Positions 51,960 through 60,051 of a stretch of DNA of 64,000 nt are shown in pieces. Position 1 is the first letter of the stretch; each line of letters starts with the position of its first letter. Position numbers and translations under genes: made by a program. Location: the NCBI GenBank assembly GCA_963757265.1, contig CAVWRA010000006.1:1612001-1676000 (forward strand), in the 5' to 3' direction. The notes beneath the pieces are model-generated. The model ran no database searches and had not been told where the DNA came from. It was given only the letters and a program-made list of their open reading frames with translations. This DNA comes from CAIVVT01 sp963757265. Lineage in GTDB: Bacteria; Acidobacteriota; Terriglobia; Bryobacterales; Bryobacteraceae.

Positions 51960-53432
51960 TCATTGCCCTTGTTCTAGTTTGTCCCAGAGTGGCTTGGAAA
52001 CGTAGCCCCGTATCTCGACTCCAGGGCGAAGTTCCACATACCCGGGGAACATCCGCATGTAGAGTTCCCGCTCGCCGGGCGGCGGGCTCTCATAGAGCTT
52101 GTGGATAAGATCCGGTTCCATGGCGGGCGAAGCAAGAACGATAGGCGCCGGATGCCCTTCCGCCGGCACCGCGCGCCACCAGCGCACGTTTGGATAGCCG
52201 CGCAGGTACCAGGGCAGCGGCCACAGGTTCTCGCGGGAGTAAATCTCAACGGCCACCTGGCGCCCTTGTTCACTGGCTTGTGAGAACGCCTGCACGCGAT
52301 CTCGAATCTCGTACACGCCTGTTCCTGTTTGTGCGTAGACCCACTGGTTTCGCGGATCACTGGCGTAAATGGTGGAGGCCTGCCAGGCCTCCCACCCCGA
52401 AAGGGCGATTACCGCGGTCAACAGGAGCAGCACCGGAGGACGCCAAAGCCGCACGAATGTCTGCGCCGCCACTCCGGCCAGAAGCGCGAAGGGATATAGC
52501 ATGCTGATGACGCACCATGGCGTCTTATAAGGAATGACAGAGTAAACAAAGGCGAGTAGGATACCGTACCAGGCGGCGAATCTCAACGCAGGCTTGTCCG
52601 AGCGAAAGGCAATTACAAATCCGGCGATAGCCAGGACCAATAGAAACGCTTCGCCGGGGCCTCCGGCGGCGCCTGTCAATAAGTCCAGGTAGTAATGCCA
52701 GGGATGGGCATGCCAGCCGGGCGCCAGTCCACGATGAAGGTATGATTGAATCGCTAATGCCATTGCTCCCCAGCGCCAGAGAGGAGCGAGCAGGATCGAA
52801 ACGGCCAATGCCAACGCTGCCGCGAAGGCGCCGGCCGAACGCCAGCTTACTCCTCGCGGCCGGAATGCGACTCCGCTGGCAACAGCGGCACTCACCAGCG
52901 CCAGCAACGCTGTTTCCTTGGTTGCCAGCATCATCCCGGCCAGGCACCCCGCCCACGCCCACACGGCGGGCGCGGGCCGTCTGTGAGCGTGCCACAGCGA
53001 CCACAAGAAGGCCGCGGTCCATAGAGCCAGGAGCATTTCGGGGATGTAATCTCGGCTGTAGTAGACCATCGCGGGAGAGACGGCAATCAGCGCCGCGGCG
53101 ATCCAGGCCGCGGAGAACCCGAGCGCGCCCGTGAACAGCAGTGGCGATAGAGCCAGCAGGACGCCTGCGATCGCCGGCACGATCCGCAAGGTCGTTTCCG
53201 TCAATTGCGCATAGCTCGTGCGGCCACTTAGATGGGCTGATGGCAGAGTGCAATAGGCCAGCATCGGGCCATGGTAGTCCCTGGGATCGTAATCATAGCG
53301 GCCCGTAGAGAGAAGCGTGCCGAACTTATCCGCGAGGATAGCCTCGTCGGCATGCATCGGCCGCCGTTCAAGCTGCGGCAGGCGCAAGGCGCCGGCCAGT
53401 ATGGCCAGCGCCGCCACCGCGGCTGCGCGCAT
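51960..53432 (-). CDS. GT39/Agl23-like (TIGR03663-type) polytopic membrane protein
   Basis: This 490-residue protein has about eleven hydrophobic helices. The N-terminal loop RRPMHADEAILADKFGTLL with YDPRDYHGPMLAY is the acidic signature of GT-C (PMT/ArnT-like) glycosyltransferases, and matches TIGR03663 in particular. A soluble C-terminal region (about 360-490) follows the last helix. It probably transfers a sugar from a lipid carrier in the membrane. ATG at 53432 shares its A with the TGA stop of the discoidin-like gene (TGATG). A TTG one codon earlier is a less likely start. Confidence 0.83.
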   Translation of the reverse strand: MRAAAVAALAILAGALRLPQLERRPMHADEAILADKFGTLLSTGRYDYDPRDYHGPMLAYCTLPSAHLSGRTSYAQLTETTLRIVPAIAGVLLALSPLLFTGALGFSAAWIAAALIAVSPAMVYYSRDYIPEMLLALWTAAFLWSLWHAHRRPAPAVWAWAGCLAGMMLATKETALLALVSAAVASGVAFRPRGVSWRSAGAFAAALALAVSILLAPLWRWGAMALAIQSYLHRGLAPGWHAHPWHYYLDLLTGAAGGPGEAFLLVLAIAGFVIAFRSDKPALRFAAWYGILLAFVYSVIPYKTPWCVISMLYPFALLAGVAAQTFVRLWRPPVLLLLTAVIALSGWEAWQASTIYASDPRNQWVYAQTGTGVYEIRDRVQAFSQASEQGRQVAVEIYSRENLWPLPWYLRGYPNVRWWRAVPAEGHPAPIVLASPAMEPDLIHKLYESPPPGERELYMRMFPGYVELRPGVEIRGYVSKPLWDKLEQGQ

Positions 53433-54103
53433 CAATGGGCGTGTTGGCCGTATACTTCCACCTCGACGTAATGGTTCAGCGCGTTGATGTTGTTCCCGTT
53501 GCTATAGAGCCGCACATAGCGGGCGTTTACGCCCCTGGCGTCGATCAGTTTGCCTTCGGCGGTCTCCACGTAGTTCAGGTCCTTACCCGCGCCCAGCCCC
53601 GCTGCATTGTCGCGATCGTTGTTGAAAAGGGTGCGGACATTGGTCAGAAAATCCGGATCGTCGGCGACTTGCACAATGACATCGAAGTAGACCCGCGCCT
53701 GCTTATGAAAATGCCACAGAACAATCGCGTAGATCGTGCACTGGTCCTGCAGATCAATGGTCACGGACTGAACGCCCGGCGGCAGCTCCAGATAAGTTCC
53801 GTCCACACCCGACTTATCCCCATCGGTCAGCATGTCGAGCTCGCCGACCGTAGGTTCGGCTGCGCTGCTCGAAACCAGCTTGCCCCGGGCGACGTTCATC
53901 GTGCCCGCGGGAGCCAGAAAAGGGGGCCGCATTCTGCCCGTGGGCTTCTCAAGATTTGGTACTTTGAGATTCTGCGGAGTCCCTTCGAACAGCGGCTTGG
54001 GCAGCGATAATGGCAGCGGCTCCAGTTTCGGCATCTGCGCGCAGGCGACCGCCGCGGCCAGCGCCAACGGCACCATCAGCAGGACCGTTCTCGTCGCAGT
54101 CAT
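53432..54103 (-). CDS. Exported discoidin/F5-8-type-C-like carbohydrate-binding protein
   Basis: This 223-residue protein uses ATG 54103 with AGGTGGA upstream. A signal peptide (VLLMVPLALAAAVACAQ) is followed by a Pro/Leu-rich linker and one jelly-roll domain from about residue 70: NVARGKLVSSSAAEPTVGEL, MLTDGDKSG, LELPPGVQSVTIDLQ, IYAIVLWHFHKQARVYFDVI and ARYVRLYSNGNNINALNHYV. This is the pattern of F5/8-type C domains that bind glycans. It has no catalytic domain of its own, lies 9 bases after the HEAT gene and overlaps the GT39-like start. Confidence 0.82.
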   Translation of the reverse strand: MTATRTVLLMVPLALAAAVACAQMPKLEPLPLSLPKPLFEGTPQNLKVPNLEKPTGRMRPPFLAPAGTMNVARGKLVSSSAAEPTVGELDMLTDGDKSGVDGTYLELPPGVQSVTIDLQDQCTIYAIVLWHFHKQARVYFDVIVQVADDPDFLTNVRTLFNNDRDNAAGLGAGKDLNYVETAEGKLIDARGVNARYVRLYSNGNNINALNHYVEVEVYGQHAH

Positions 54104-54112
54104 TGGTTCCAC

Positions 54113-56047
54113 CTACTTCTGATTCAGAGCTTTCTCCAGCGCGGCAACCGCAATCTTCGCTTCCTGCGCCACGCTTGCGTCACTCAGCTCCTCGCGCGCG
54201 AGTCGCAGCGCCTCTTCCGAGGGTTCCCTCTGCAGGGCCGCCAGAATGGCGCGCTTCTCTTCAGGCCGCCGCGCGGCGCGCAACGCTTTCTCCAGCATTT
54301 TCGCAGTCTCGGATGGCTCCCGCTCCACGGGCAGCGACACCAGCTTGATGTATCCGCGCAGCGCCAGAACCTGCAACGCCGGGCTACCCGGTTGGCCGGC
54401 CGCAGTCAGCAAATCGTCCGCCGGCTCCACGGTCGGCCATTGCGATAGACCCAGGATCGCAGCCCGCCGCGCTTCGTCATCCCCTTGTTTGAGGGCCTCG
54501 CGGAACACGGGCAGCGTCTCATGCAGGCCGGCTTGTCCCATCACTGACAGGAGAGCGCTCTTGTTCCCCGGGTCATTGGAGGAACGGTATGCCGCAACCA
54601 GCTCAGGCGCATACGATCGAGAGGAACGCTTCAGCGTCGCAAACAGCGCGCGCTGCGCTTCCGCCAAGTCGGCGCTGTCGCGGACGTTCACCACTAGACC
54701 AATCAACGCCGGGACGTTTTCGGGACCGGCAGTATCCCGCAATGCGCGAATCGCTTCGCGCCGTACCGCTGGGTTGTCGTCCTTGGCCGCCGCGAGCAAT
54801 ATGTCAAAAGCCTGAGTGAGATTGCGCTCCGCCGCGGCGTGGATCAGCTCGACCCGGACTTTGGGCTCGGCGCGGGGAATGGACTCGATCACCGCGCGAT
54901 CGACCTCGGCGCCGCGCAGACCATACAGGCACTGGCGCGCAGCCTCCTGTTCCTCACCCGTTGTCGCGGCGGCGCGCTGGGCCGCCGGCAGCACGCAAGA
55001 AGCATCGCCGACCCTCCGCAAAGCGGTCAACGCCGCGACCCGCACGCCGGGCGCCGGGGATTTCAACGCGTCGTCCAGGACCGCCCGCGCGGCCGGATCG
55101 CCACGATCCCCCAGCGCGTCGAGCATCTGGACCTGGCCATGCACCGGCAAGTTCGGCACAGCGTCCATCATCGCCTTGGTAGTGGACGCGCCTGGGATCG
55201 CCAGCATGGAGCGGATCGAGGCGGCGCGCAGCCTCGGACTGCCGTCCTGCAACGCCGCGGTCAGTACCGGCAGCGCGGCCTCGCCCGAAACTGTTCCGAT
55301 CCCGAGCAGCGCCGCCACCCTCACCATGTCGGGCTCGCCGAACTTGTACAACCGTTGATAAATCGCCAGCGCGCCTGGCCGGTCATTCAGCTCCAACAAC
55401 CGCTCCGCGCAGCGCAGCACGGCGCCGGTCAAAAAAGAGCGCCGCTGCCCGGACGCCTTGTCCAGGGCCGCACTGAGCGCCGCCTGCGAGGGTTGATCCG
55501 CGATCACCGCCAGCGCATCGGCCGCCGCCGCGGCCGGCGCCACATCGTTGCTCCCCAGCATCTCCATCAGCTGGCCCTCAGCTGTGACAACCCGATGCCG
55601 GCCTAGGGTGTTCACGATCGCAATTTTCATCGGGCCGTCGGCGTTGGGCAGCGCTTCGAGCAAAGCAGCGTCGGCCGCGGGACCGCCGATCCGCTCCAGC
55701 GCGTAACGCGCCATTGCCGCCAACGGCGGCTGGCCGAGCAGGCGCGCCAGCACCGGCACCGACCGCTCCGACCCCATGACGCTCAGCTCGCGGCAGGCCG
55801 CTTCCTTGCCGTCACGGGTGGCATCGGAGTCGAGCAACCGGTCCAATGCGTCTTCCATCGCGCGAGTTTGCGCGGGCGATGCCAGCGACGCGCGCACCAG
55901 GTCGCTTAATTTCGCTACCGGCTCGCGGCTTTGGCCATATTCGTACTTGGCAACCTGAGCGAGTACCTCGCTCAGACTGGCAGACGATTGCGCCAGGACC
56001 GTCCCGGCAACAGCGCACGCCAACAATGCAAAGATTCGATTCCTCAT
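54113..56047 (-). CDS. Exported HEAT-repeat protein
   Basis: This 644-residue protein has a signal peptide (MRNRIFALLACAVAGTVLAQ). About 15 HEAT-like helical repeats run to the C-terminus, e.g. SVPVLARLLGQPPLAAMARY, ALPVLTAALQDGSPRLRAAS, DPAARAVLDDALKSPAPGVR and AFDILLAAAKDDNPAVRREA. There is no heme site or enzyme motif, unlike some larger PVC/Acidobacteria HEAT-cytochrome fusions. It is probably a periplasmic binding scaffold for the neighbouring exported oxidoreductases. It starts 12 bases after the stop of the Gfo/Idh/MocA gene. Confidence 0.88.
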   Translation of the reverse strand: MRNRIFALLACAVAGTVLAQSSASLSEVLAQVAKYEYGQSREPVAKLSDLVRASLASPAQTRAMEDALDRLLDSDATRDGKEAACRELSVMGSERSVPVLARLLGQPPLAAMARYALERIGGPAADAALLEALPNADGPMKIAIVNTLGRHRVVTAEGQLMEMLGSNDVAPAAAAADALAVIADQPSQAALSAALDKASGQRRSFLTGAVLRCAERLLELNDRPGALAIYQRLYKFGEPDMVRVAALLGIGTVSGEAALPVLTAALQDGSPRLRAASIRSMLAIPGASTTKAMMDAVPNLPVHGQVQMLDALGDRGDPAARAVLDDALKSPAPGVRVAALTALRRVGDASCVLPAAQRAAATTGEEQEAARQCLYGLRGAEVDRAVIESIPRAEPKVRVELIHAAAERNLTQAFDILLAAAKDDNPAVRREAIRALRDTAGPENVPALIGLVVNVRDSADLAEAQRALFATLKRSSRSYAPELVAAYRSSNDPGNKSALLSVMGQAGLHETLPVFREALKQGDDEARRAAILGLSQWPTVEPADDLLTAAGQPGSPALQVLALRGYIKLVSLPVEREPSETAKMLEKALRAARRPEEKRAILAALQREPSEEALRLAREELSDASVAQEAKIAVAALEKALNQK

Positions 56048-56059
56048 TGCAGACTCCAT

Positions 56060-57349
56060 TCACAAATGCCAGGGAGATCGCATCGGCCGTTCCAACAACC
56101 GCGCCGCTTCGACGTCCCCCACGATTTCCTGTTTCACCGGATCCCACCGCACTGGTCGGCCCAGGCGCATCGAGATCACACCCAGGTACCCCGGCGTGGC
56201 CGACCGCAAGGCAACAGCGGCCGGCGTCAGTGTCTCGCGCCGGCTGCGGACACATTCAAGGAACTGTGCCTGGTGCCCGGGCGAGTGGGGCAACTGGACA
56301 TCATCCGGCCCGATTTTCGAGGTCAAAATGCTCCTGGGTTCGCCGTCCATCCCTTTGCGGTCAACCCACAGCCAACCCTCGTCCCCGATCCATTTCGTGC
56401 CCAGACGCGTATCCGCGTACCCGCCGGAGATGTGCATGGAAAGGCCGCCGGCGTAAGTCGCCGTGACGCGGTATTTCGTCGCCGTGTCCCACAGCACGCC
56501 CGCGAGCGGGAATTCGCCGTGCCCTTCCACTTCGACCGGCCCGCCATGATCCAGGCCCAGTCCCCAGTGGGCGATATCCACGTGATGTCCGATCCAATCC
56601 ATCAACATTCCGCCGCCGTAATCGGAATGCCAGCGCCACGTCTTGTGAACCCGCGCCGGACAGTACGGAGCAACGGGCGCGGGCCCGAGCCAGCGGTCGT
56701 AATCAAGCGTTGGCGGAGGCGGCCCGGGCGCCACCAGATGGCCCAGCCCGTCAAAATCAGTGTGGCCGCCCGGCAACCCGACCTCCACGCGCTGCACCTT
56801 CCCAATACGCCCGCTGCGCACCAGTTCACAGGCGTAGCGGAACTGCGCCACCGAGCGCTGCCAGCTTCCCGTCTGCCACACCCGGCCGTAACGCCGCACC
56901 GCATCGCAGATGGCCACGCCCTCCGCGAAGTCGTGTGCCAGCGGCTTCTCCCCGTAGATGTCCTTGCCCGCGCGCGCCGCCAGAACCGAAGCCAGCCCGT
57001 GCCAATGATCCGGCAGCGACAAACACACCGCGTCGATGTCCGGCCGCGCCAGCAGCTCTTCAATGCGGCGGTAAGCAACGCAGTCGCTGTTCCCGTACTG
57101 ATCGTTGACCACTTGTGCCGCGGCGGCCAGATGTTGGCTGTCGATATCGCAGACCGCCACGACGCGCGCGTCGGGCAATTCGAGAAAGCTCTTGAGATTA
57201 TTGCCCCCTTGCCAGCCCACGCCGGCGCAGCCCACAACGATGCGGTCGCTGGGCGGCGTGGCGCCATCGAGGCCCAGGTCGCGCGCCGGTACGACCGCGG
57301 GAAAAGCTGCCGCGCCCACGCCGGCCAGGAATTCCCGTCGTGTGCTCAT
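56060..57349 (-). CDS. Tat-exported Gfo/Idh/MocA oxidoreductase (1)
   Basis: This 429-residue protein begins MSTRREFLAGVGAAAFPAVV, a twin-arginine signal. The NAD(P)-binding Rossmann domain opens IVVGCAGVGWQGGNNL and continues VVAVCDID, PDHWHGLASVLAARAGKDIYGEKPLAH, with the EKP catalytic lysine. The C-terminal domain contains DYGGGMLMDWIGHHVDIAHWGL, a histidine-rich active-site helix typical of exported sugar oxidoreductases that keep their cofactor bound. The ending LERPMRSPWHL is nearly the same as that of the second copy. ATG overlaps the ThuA gene stop (57346-57349). Confidence 0.95.
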   Translation of the reverse strand: MSTRREFLAGVGAAAFPAVVPARDLGLDGATPPSDRIVVGCAGVGWQGGNNLKSFLELPDARVVAVCDIDSQHLAAAAQVVNDQYGNSDCVAYRRIEELLARPDIDAVCLSLPDHWHGLASVLAARAGKDIYGEKPLAHDFAEGVAICDAVRRYGRVWQTGSWQRSVAQFRYACELVRSGRIGKVQRVEVGLPGGHTDFDGLGHLVAPGPPPPTLDYDRWLGPAPVAPYCPARVHKTWRWHSDYGGGMLMDWIGHHVDIAHWGLGLDHGGPVEVEGHGEFPLAGVLWDTATKYRVTATYAGGLSMHISGGYADTRLGTKWIGDEGWLWVDRKGMDGEPRSILTSKIGPDDVQLPHSPGHQAQFLECVRSRRETLTPAAVALRSATPGYLGVISMRLGRPVRWDPVKQEIVGDVEAARLLERPMRSPWHL

Positions 57350-58413
57350 CGTTTCGCGAGAACGGCGCTCGGCCTGTCATCCGCCTTCAGATCGCCGAGT
57401 GCGTACTGTATGCCTGCCAGGAAATGTTGCAGCATGGGCGCGTTCCAGAAGATCTCCGGGTTGTGGCCGAACGAGGAATAGAACACCCGTCCCTTGCCAT
57501 AGCGGTGAATCCAACTCATGCCAAAGTCGTGATCGGCGGCGCGCGCAGGCAGGAAGTGGCGCTTCGGGTTCATGTCGGTCCGGTCGGTATCCACGCTCAG
57601 CAGGATGTGCAGCTTCTCGCGCGAATAGGGCGGCCGGAACTGGAATACCTCGTCCGAGATTTCGAAGCTCTTCCCGCCGAAGGCCGCGTTGATGGGATTC
57701 TGGGGATCTTCCACCCGCATCGTGATCACATCCTTCGGCCCCCATGGATGGCCTCCGTCCTCATAGCCTCCGAGCATTTCGCCAAACGGCGGGAACTGGT
57801 CGTACACGGGATACTGAACGAAAGTCGCTCCGGCCGCGTGAAATCCGACAAATCCCTTGCCCTGGCGCACGAAACTGAGCAGCGACTCGCGCAGTGCCGG
57901 GTCATTTGTCAGCACGCCGCCGGTGCTATTGAACAGGATGGCGTCGAACTGTTTCAGATTGGCCGGACGGAACATCTCCACGTCGTTGCTGAAGACCGTT
58001 TCGTAGGCGCCGGTCTTCTGGCCCATCGACTGGATCGCGAAATTCCCGTAGGGAATCGAGGTATGGCCGCGGCGCTCGACGCCATCCCACATGTTCAACG
58101 TAACCACCAGAATCTTCCGCTTCCGTTTGGGGCGCGCCTGCGCCTTCTGCGGGATGGCGCTTTCGATCGTTTGCTTCTCTTCAACCGTCAATTGGGGCAG
58201 AGTCTGTCTGCCTACCTCTTGTTGCCGCCGGGCTTCTTCGGCCGACTCCTTGGCGCCCTTCTTCGGGGATTGCTCGTTTTGCGGGCCAGAGGCGAACGCC
58301 AGTGCCCCCGCTGCGCCGAGTACTGCCAGCGACAAGAGGGCGTACAGCAGGCGTCTATATCCGCTTGGGAATCTCTTGGGTTCGTGCGTGAAACCCGTTC
58401 GCTTGCAAATCAT
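57346..58413 (-). CDS. ThuA-domain (trehalose-utilisation-like) exported protein
   Basis: This 355-residue protein has an N-terminal membrane anchor or signal (LLYALLSLAVLGAAGALAFA) and a Lys/Gln-rich linker to about 95. A ThuA/class-I glutamine-amidotransferase-like domain follows: KILVVTLNMWDGVERRGHTS, NLKQFDAILFNSTGG, FVRQGKGFVGFHAAGATFVQ, EISDEVFQFRPPYSREKLHI, GMSWIHRYGKGRVFYSSFGH. The nucleophile-elbow cysteine of amidotransferases is absent (GFHAAG). ThuA proteins accompany Gfo/Idh/MocA oxidoreductases in sugar clusters and are thought to act on keto-sugars. It overlaps oxidoreductase (1) by 4 bases. Confidence 0.88.
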   Translation of the reverse strand: MICKRTGFTHEPKRFPSGYRRLLYALLSLAVLGAAGALAFASGPQNEQSPKKGAKESAEEARRQQEVGRQTLPQLTVEEKQTIESAIPQKAQARPKRKRKILVVTLNMWDGVERRGHTSIPYGNFAIQSMGQKTGAYETVFSNDVEMFRPANLKQFDAILFNSTGGVLTNDPALRESLLSFVRQGKGFVGFHAAGATFVQYPVYDQFPPFGEMLGGYEDGGHPWGPKDVITMRVEDPQNPINAAFGGKSFEISDEVFQFRPPYSREKLHILLSVDTDRTDMNPKRHFLPARAADHDFGMSWIHRYGKGRVFYSSFGHNPEIFWNAPMLQHFLAGIQYALGDLKADDRPSAVLAKR

Positions 58414-58563
58414 CCTATAACTCCTTGTTCGGATCCCAATGCCGTCTCAATTCCCTGCCCGTCTCATAACCCGCGTCGCGGACTTCCCGGATCAAGCTCC
58501 AATCCGAGGCGGCGCAAGACAGGCACTGTATCTCCCGCATGCCTTCCGCTCCAGGAACGGCTG

Positions 58564-59862
58564 CTACAGCCGCCACGGGCTGCGCATCGGCCGCGCCAGC
58601 ATGCGGTTGGCCTGCTCATCATCCACAAAAACTTCGCGTACCGGATCCCAATTCACTTTTCGGCCCAGCCGGATCGCGATGTCCCCCTGCTGGCACACGG
58701 TCTCGGAGCGCACGGCCGCCTCGATGTTGGAGACCGGCTGGCGCCGTGTCCGGACCGCATCCAGAAAGTTCCTGTGGTGTTCTTTACTGAAGACGACCTT
58801 GTTCTCATTCGGCCCAATCACAACATGCATCAGCGACTCGGGCTGCGTGCGCATCCCCGCGCGGCTGACGTAGACCCAGCCTTTGCTGCCCAGGAACATC
58901 ATCGCCATGGAGCCGAAACGGAATTGCTCGTAGCGGGCCCGCGCGGTCCTCATATCCAGGAGTTCCAGCTTCACGCCATTGGCATAGCGGTATTCGATCG
59001 CATACTCCGCGGGCGTATCGTACAGCCCAATGGACGGGATGACCGCCGTGCCCTCGGCCCAGACCGGGCCGGTGTGATCCGCATCGTTCGCCCATTGCGC
59101 GCAATCCACGTCATGGATGCCATAGGCGCCGCTGATGCAACCGAGGGAGTAATCGTAGATCAGCGTCCAGTTCCGCGTGCAGCGCAAATGCGTGTAGGGC
59201 GCCCAGGGCGCCTGTCCGAGCCACAAATCGTAGTCCAGGCCTTCCGGCACCGGCTCCACAGGCTGCGGGGGCACCGGATTCATCCCCGCCGAGGCGATGG
59301 CGATGGTCTGAAGTTCCCCGATGCGCCCGTTCCGCACCAGTTCGCAGGCCAACCGGTAGCGCTGGTCGGACCGTTGCTGCGTGCCAAATTGGAAGACCAC
59401 TCCGTAGCGGTGAACCGCCGCGCGCATGGCTTTGGCGTCCGCAAAGGTCAGTCCCATCGGCTTCTCGTAATACATGTCCTTGCCGCGGCGGGCCGCCTCG
59501 ATGCCGATCAGCGCGTGCCAGTGGTCCGGCACGGCGATCAGTACCGCGTCAATGTCCGGGCGCGCCAGTAGTTCGCGGAAGTCGTTGTACGTGGCACACG
59601 ACTGATCGCCATAATGCTCATCGACCCACTGCTTGGCCCGGTCACGATGCTGCCGGCGGACGTCGCACACCGCCGCCACCCGGACGTCGGGCTCCTGCAG
59701 CAGCTCCCGGCAATGGCCGCTGCCCATTTCGCCAACTCCGATGTTGGCCATGACAATGCGGTCGTTCGCGCCGAAGGCCGTCGCCGGTACGATCGCGGGA
59801 AAACCCGTGACCGCGAGCGCCCCTTTGAGCACATCCCGCCGCCTGAACGTGTTGTGACCCAT
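58564..59862 (-). CDS. Tat-exported Gfo/Idh/MocA oxidoreductase (2)
   Basis: This 432-residue protein is a paralogue of the copy at 56.1 kb, with a twin-arginine start (NTFRRRDVLKGALAVTGFPA). The Rossmann part is IVMANIGVGEMGSGHCRELL, with VPDHWHALIGIEAARRGKDM and YYEKPMG carrying the EKP lysine. The histidine cluster is changed: where copy (1) has DWIGHHVDIAHWGL this has GAYGIHDVDCAQWAND. The end ARPMRSPWRL mirrors copy (1). A candidate -10 box lies upstream. It starts the sub-operon with the ThuA gene 150 bases later. Probable sugar or inositol oxidoreductase of the periplasm. Confidence 0.95.
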   Translation of the reverse strand: MGHNTFRRRDVLKGALAVTGFPAIVPATAFGANDRIVMANIGVGEMGSGHCRELLQEPDVRVAAVCDVRRQHRDRAKQWVDEHYGDQSCATYNDFRELLARPDIDAVLIAVPDHWHALIGIEAARRGKDMYYEKPMGLTFADAKAMRAAVHRYGVVFQFGTQQRSDQRYRLACELVRNGRIGELQTIAIASAGMNPVPPQPVEPVPEGLDYDLWLGQAPWAPYTHLRCTRNWTLIYDYSLGCISGAYGIHDVDCAQWANDADHTGPVWAEGTAVIPSIGLYDTPAEYAIEYRYANGVKLELLDMRTARARYEQFRFGSMAMMFLGSKGWVYVSRAGMRTQPESLMHVVIGPNENKVVFSKEHHRNFLDAVRTRRQPVSNIEAAVRSETVCQQGDIAIRLGRKVNWDPVREVFVDDEQANRMLARPMRSPWRL

Positions 59863-59973
59863 ACTCTGCTGCACCTCGCCGTGAGCAACGCTAAGTCTTA
59901 CTTAGGAAAGATATGTCCCTTGGCCGAATCGACGTCGGAGAAGGGGCGCGCAACCTTACGAGATTGCGGTCCC

Positions 59974-59979
59974 ATTATA
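59974..59979 (-). promoter_or_regulatory. Candidate -10 box upstream of Gfo/Idh/MocA (2)
   Basis: The minus strand reads CTGTATAATGGG, an exact TATAAT. No good -35 hexamer is found 16-18 bases upstream (nearest CGGTTT). It lies 112 bases before the start codon, in the 189-bp gap after the GH78-like gene. Confidence 0.35.
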
Positions 59980-60051
59980 CAGAAGATCGACCCTGAAAAC
60001 CGGACAAAATCTAACTCTGGCTGCAGTGAGCAAACGCCCACTCTATCTGAC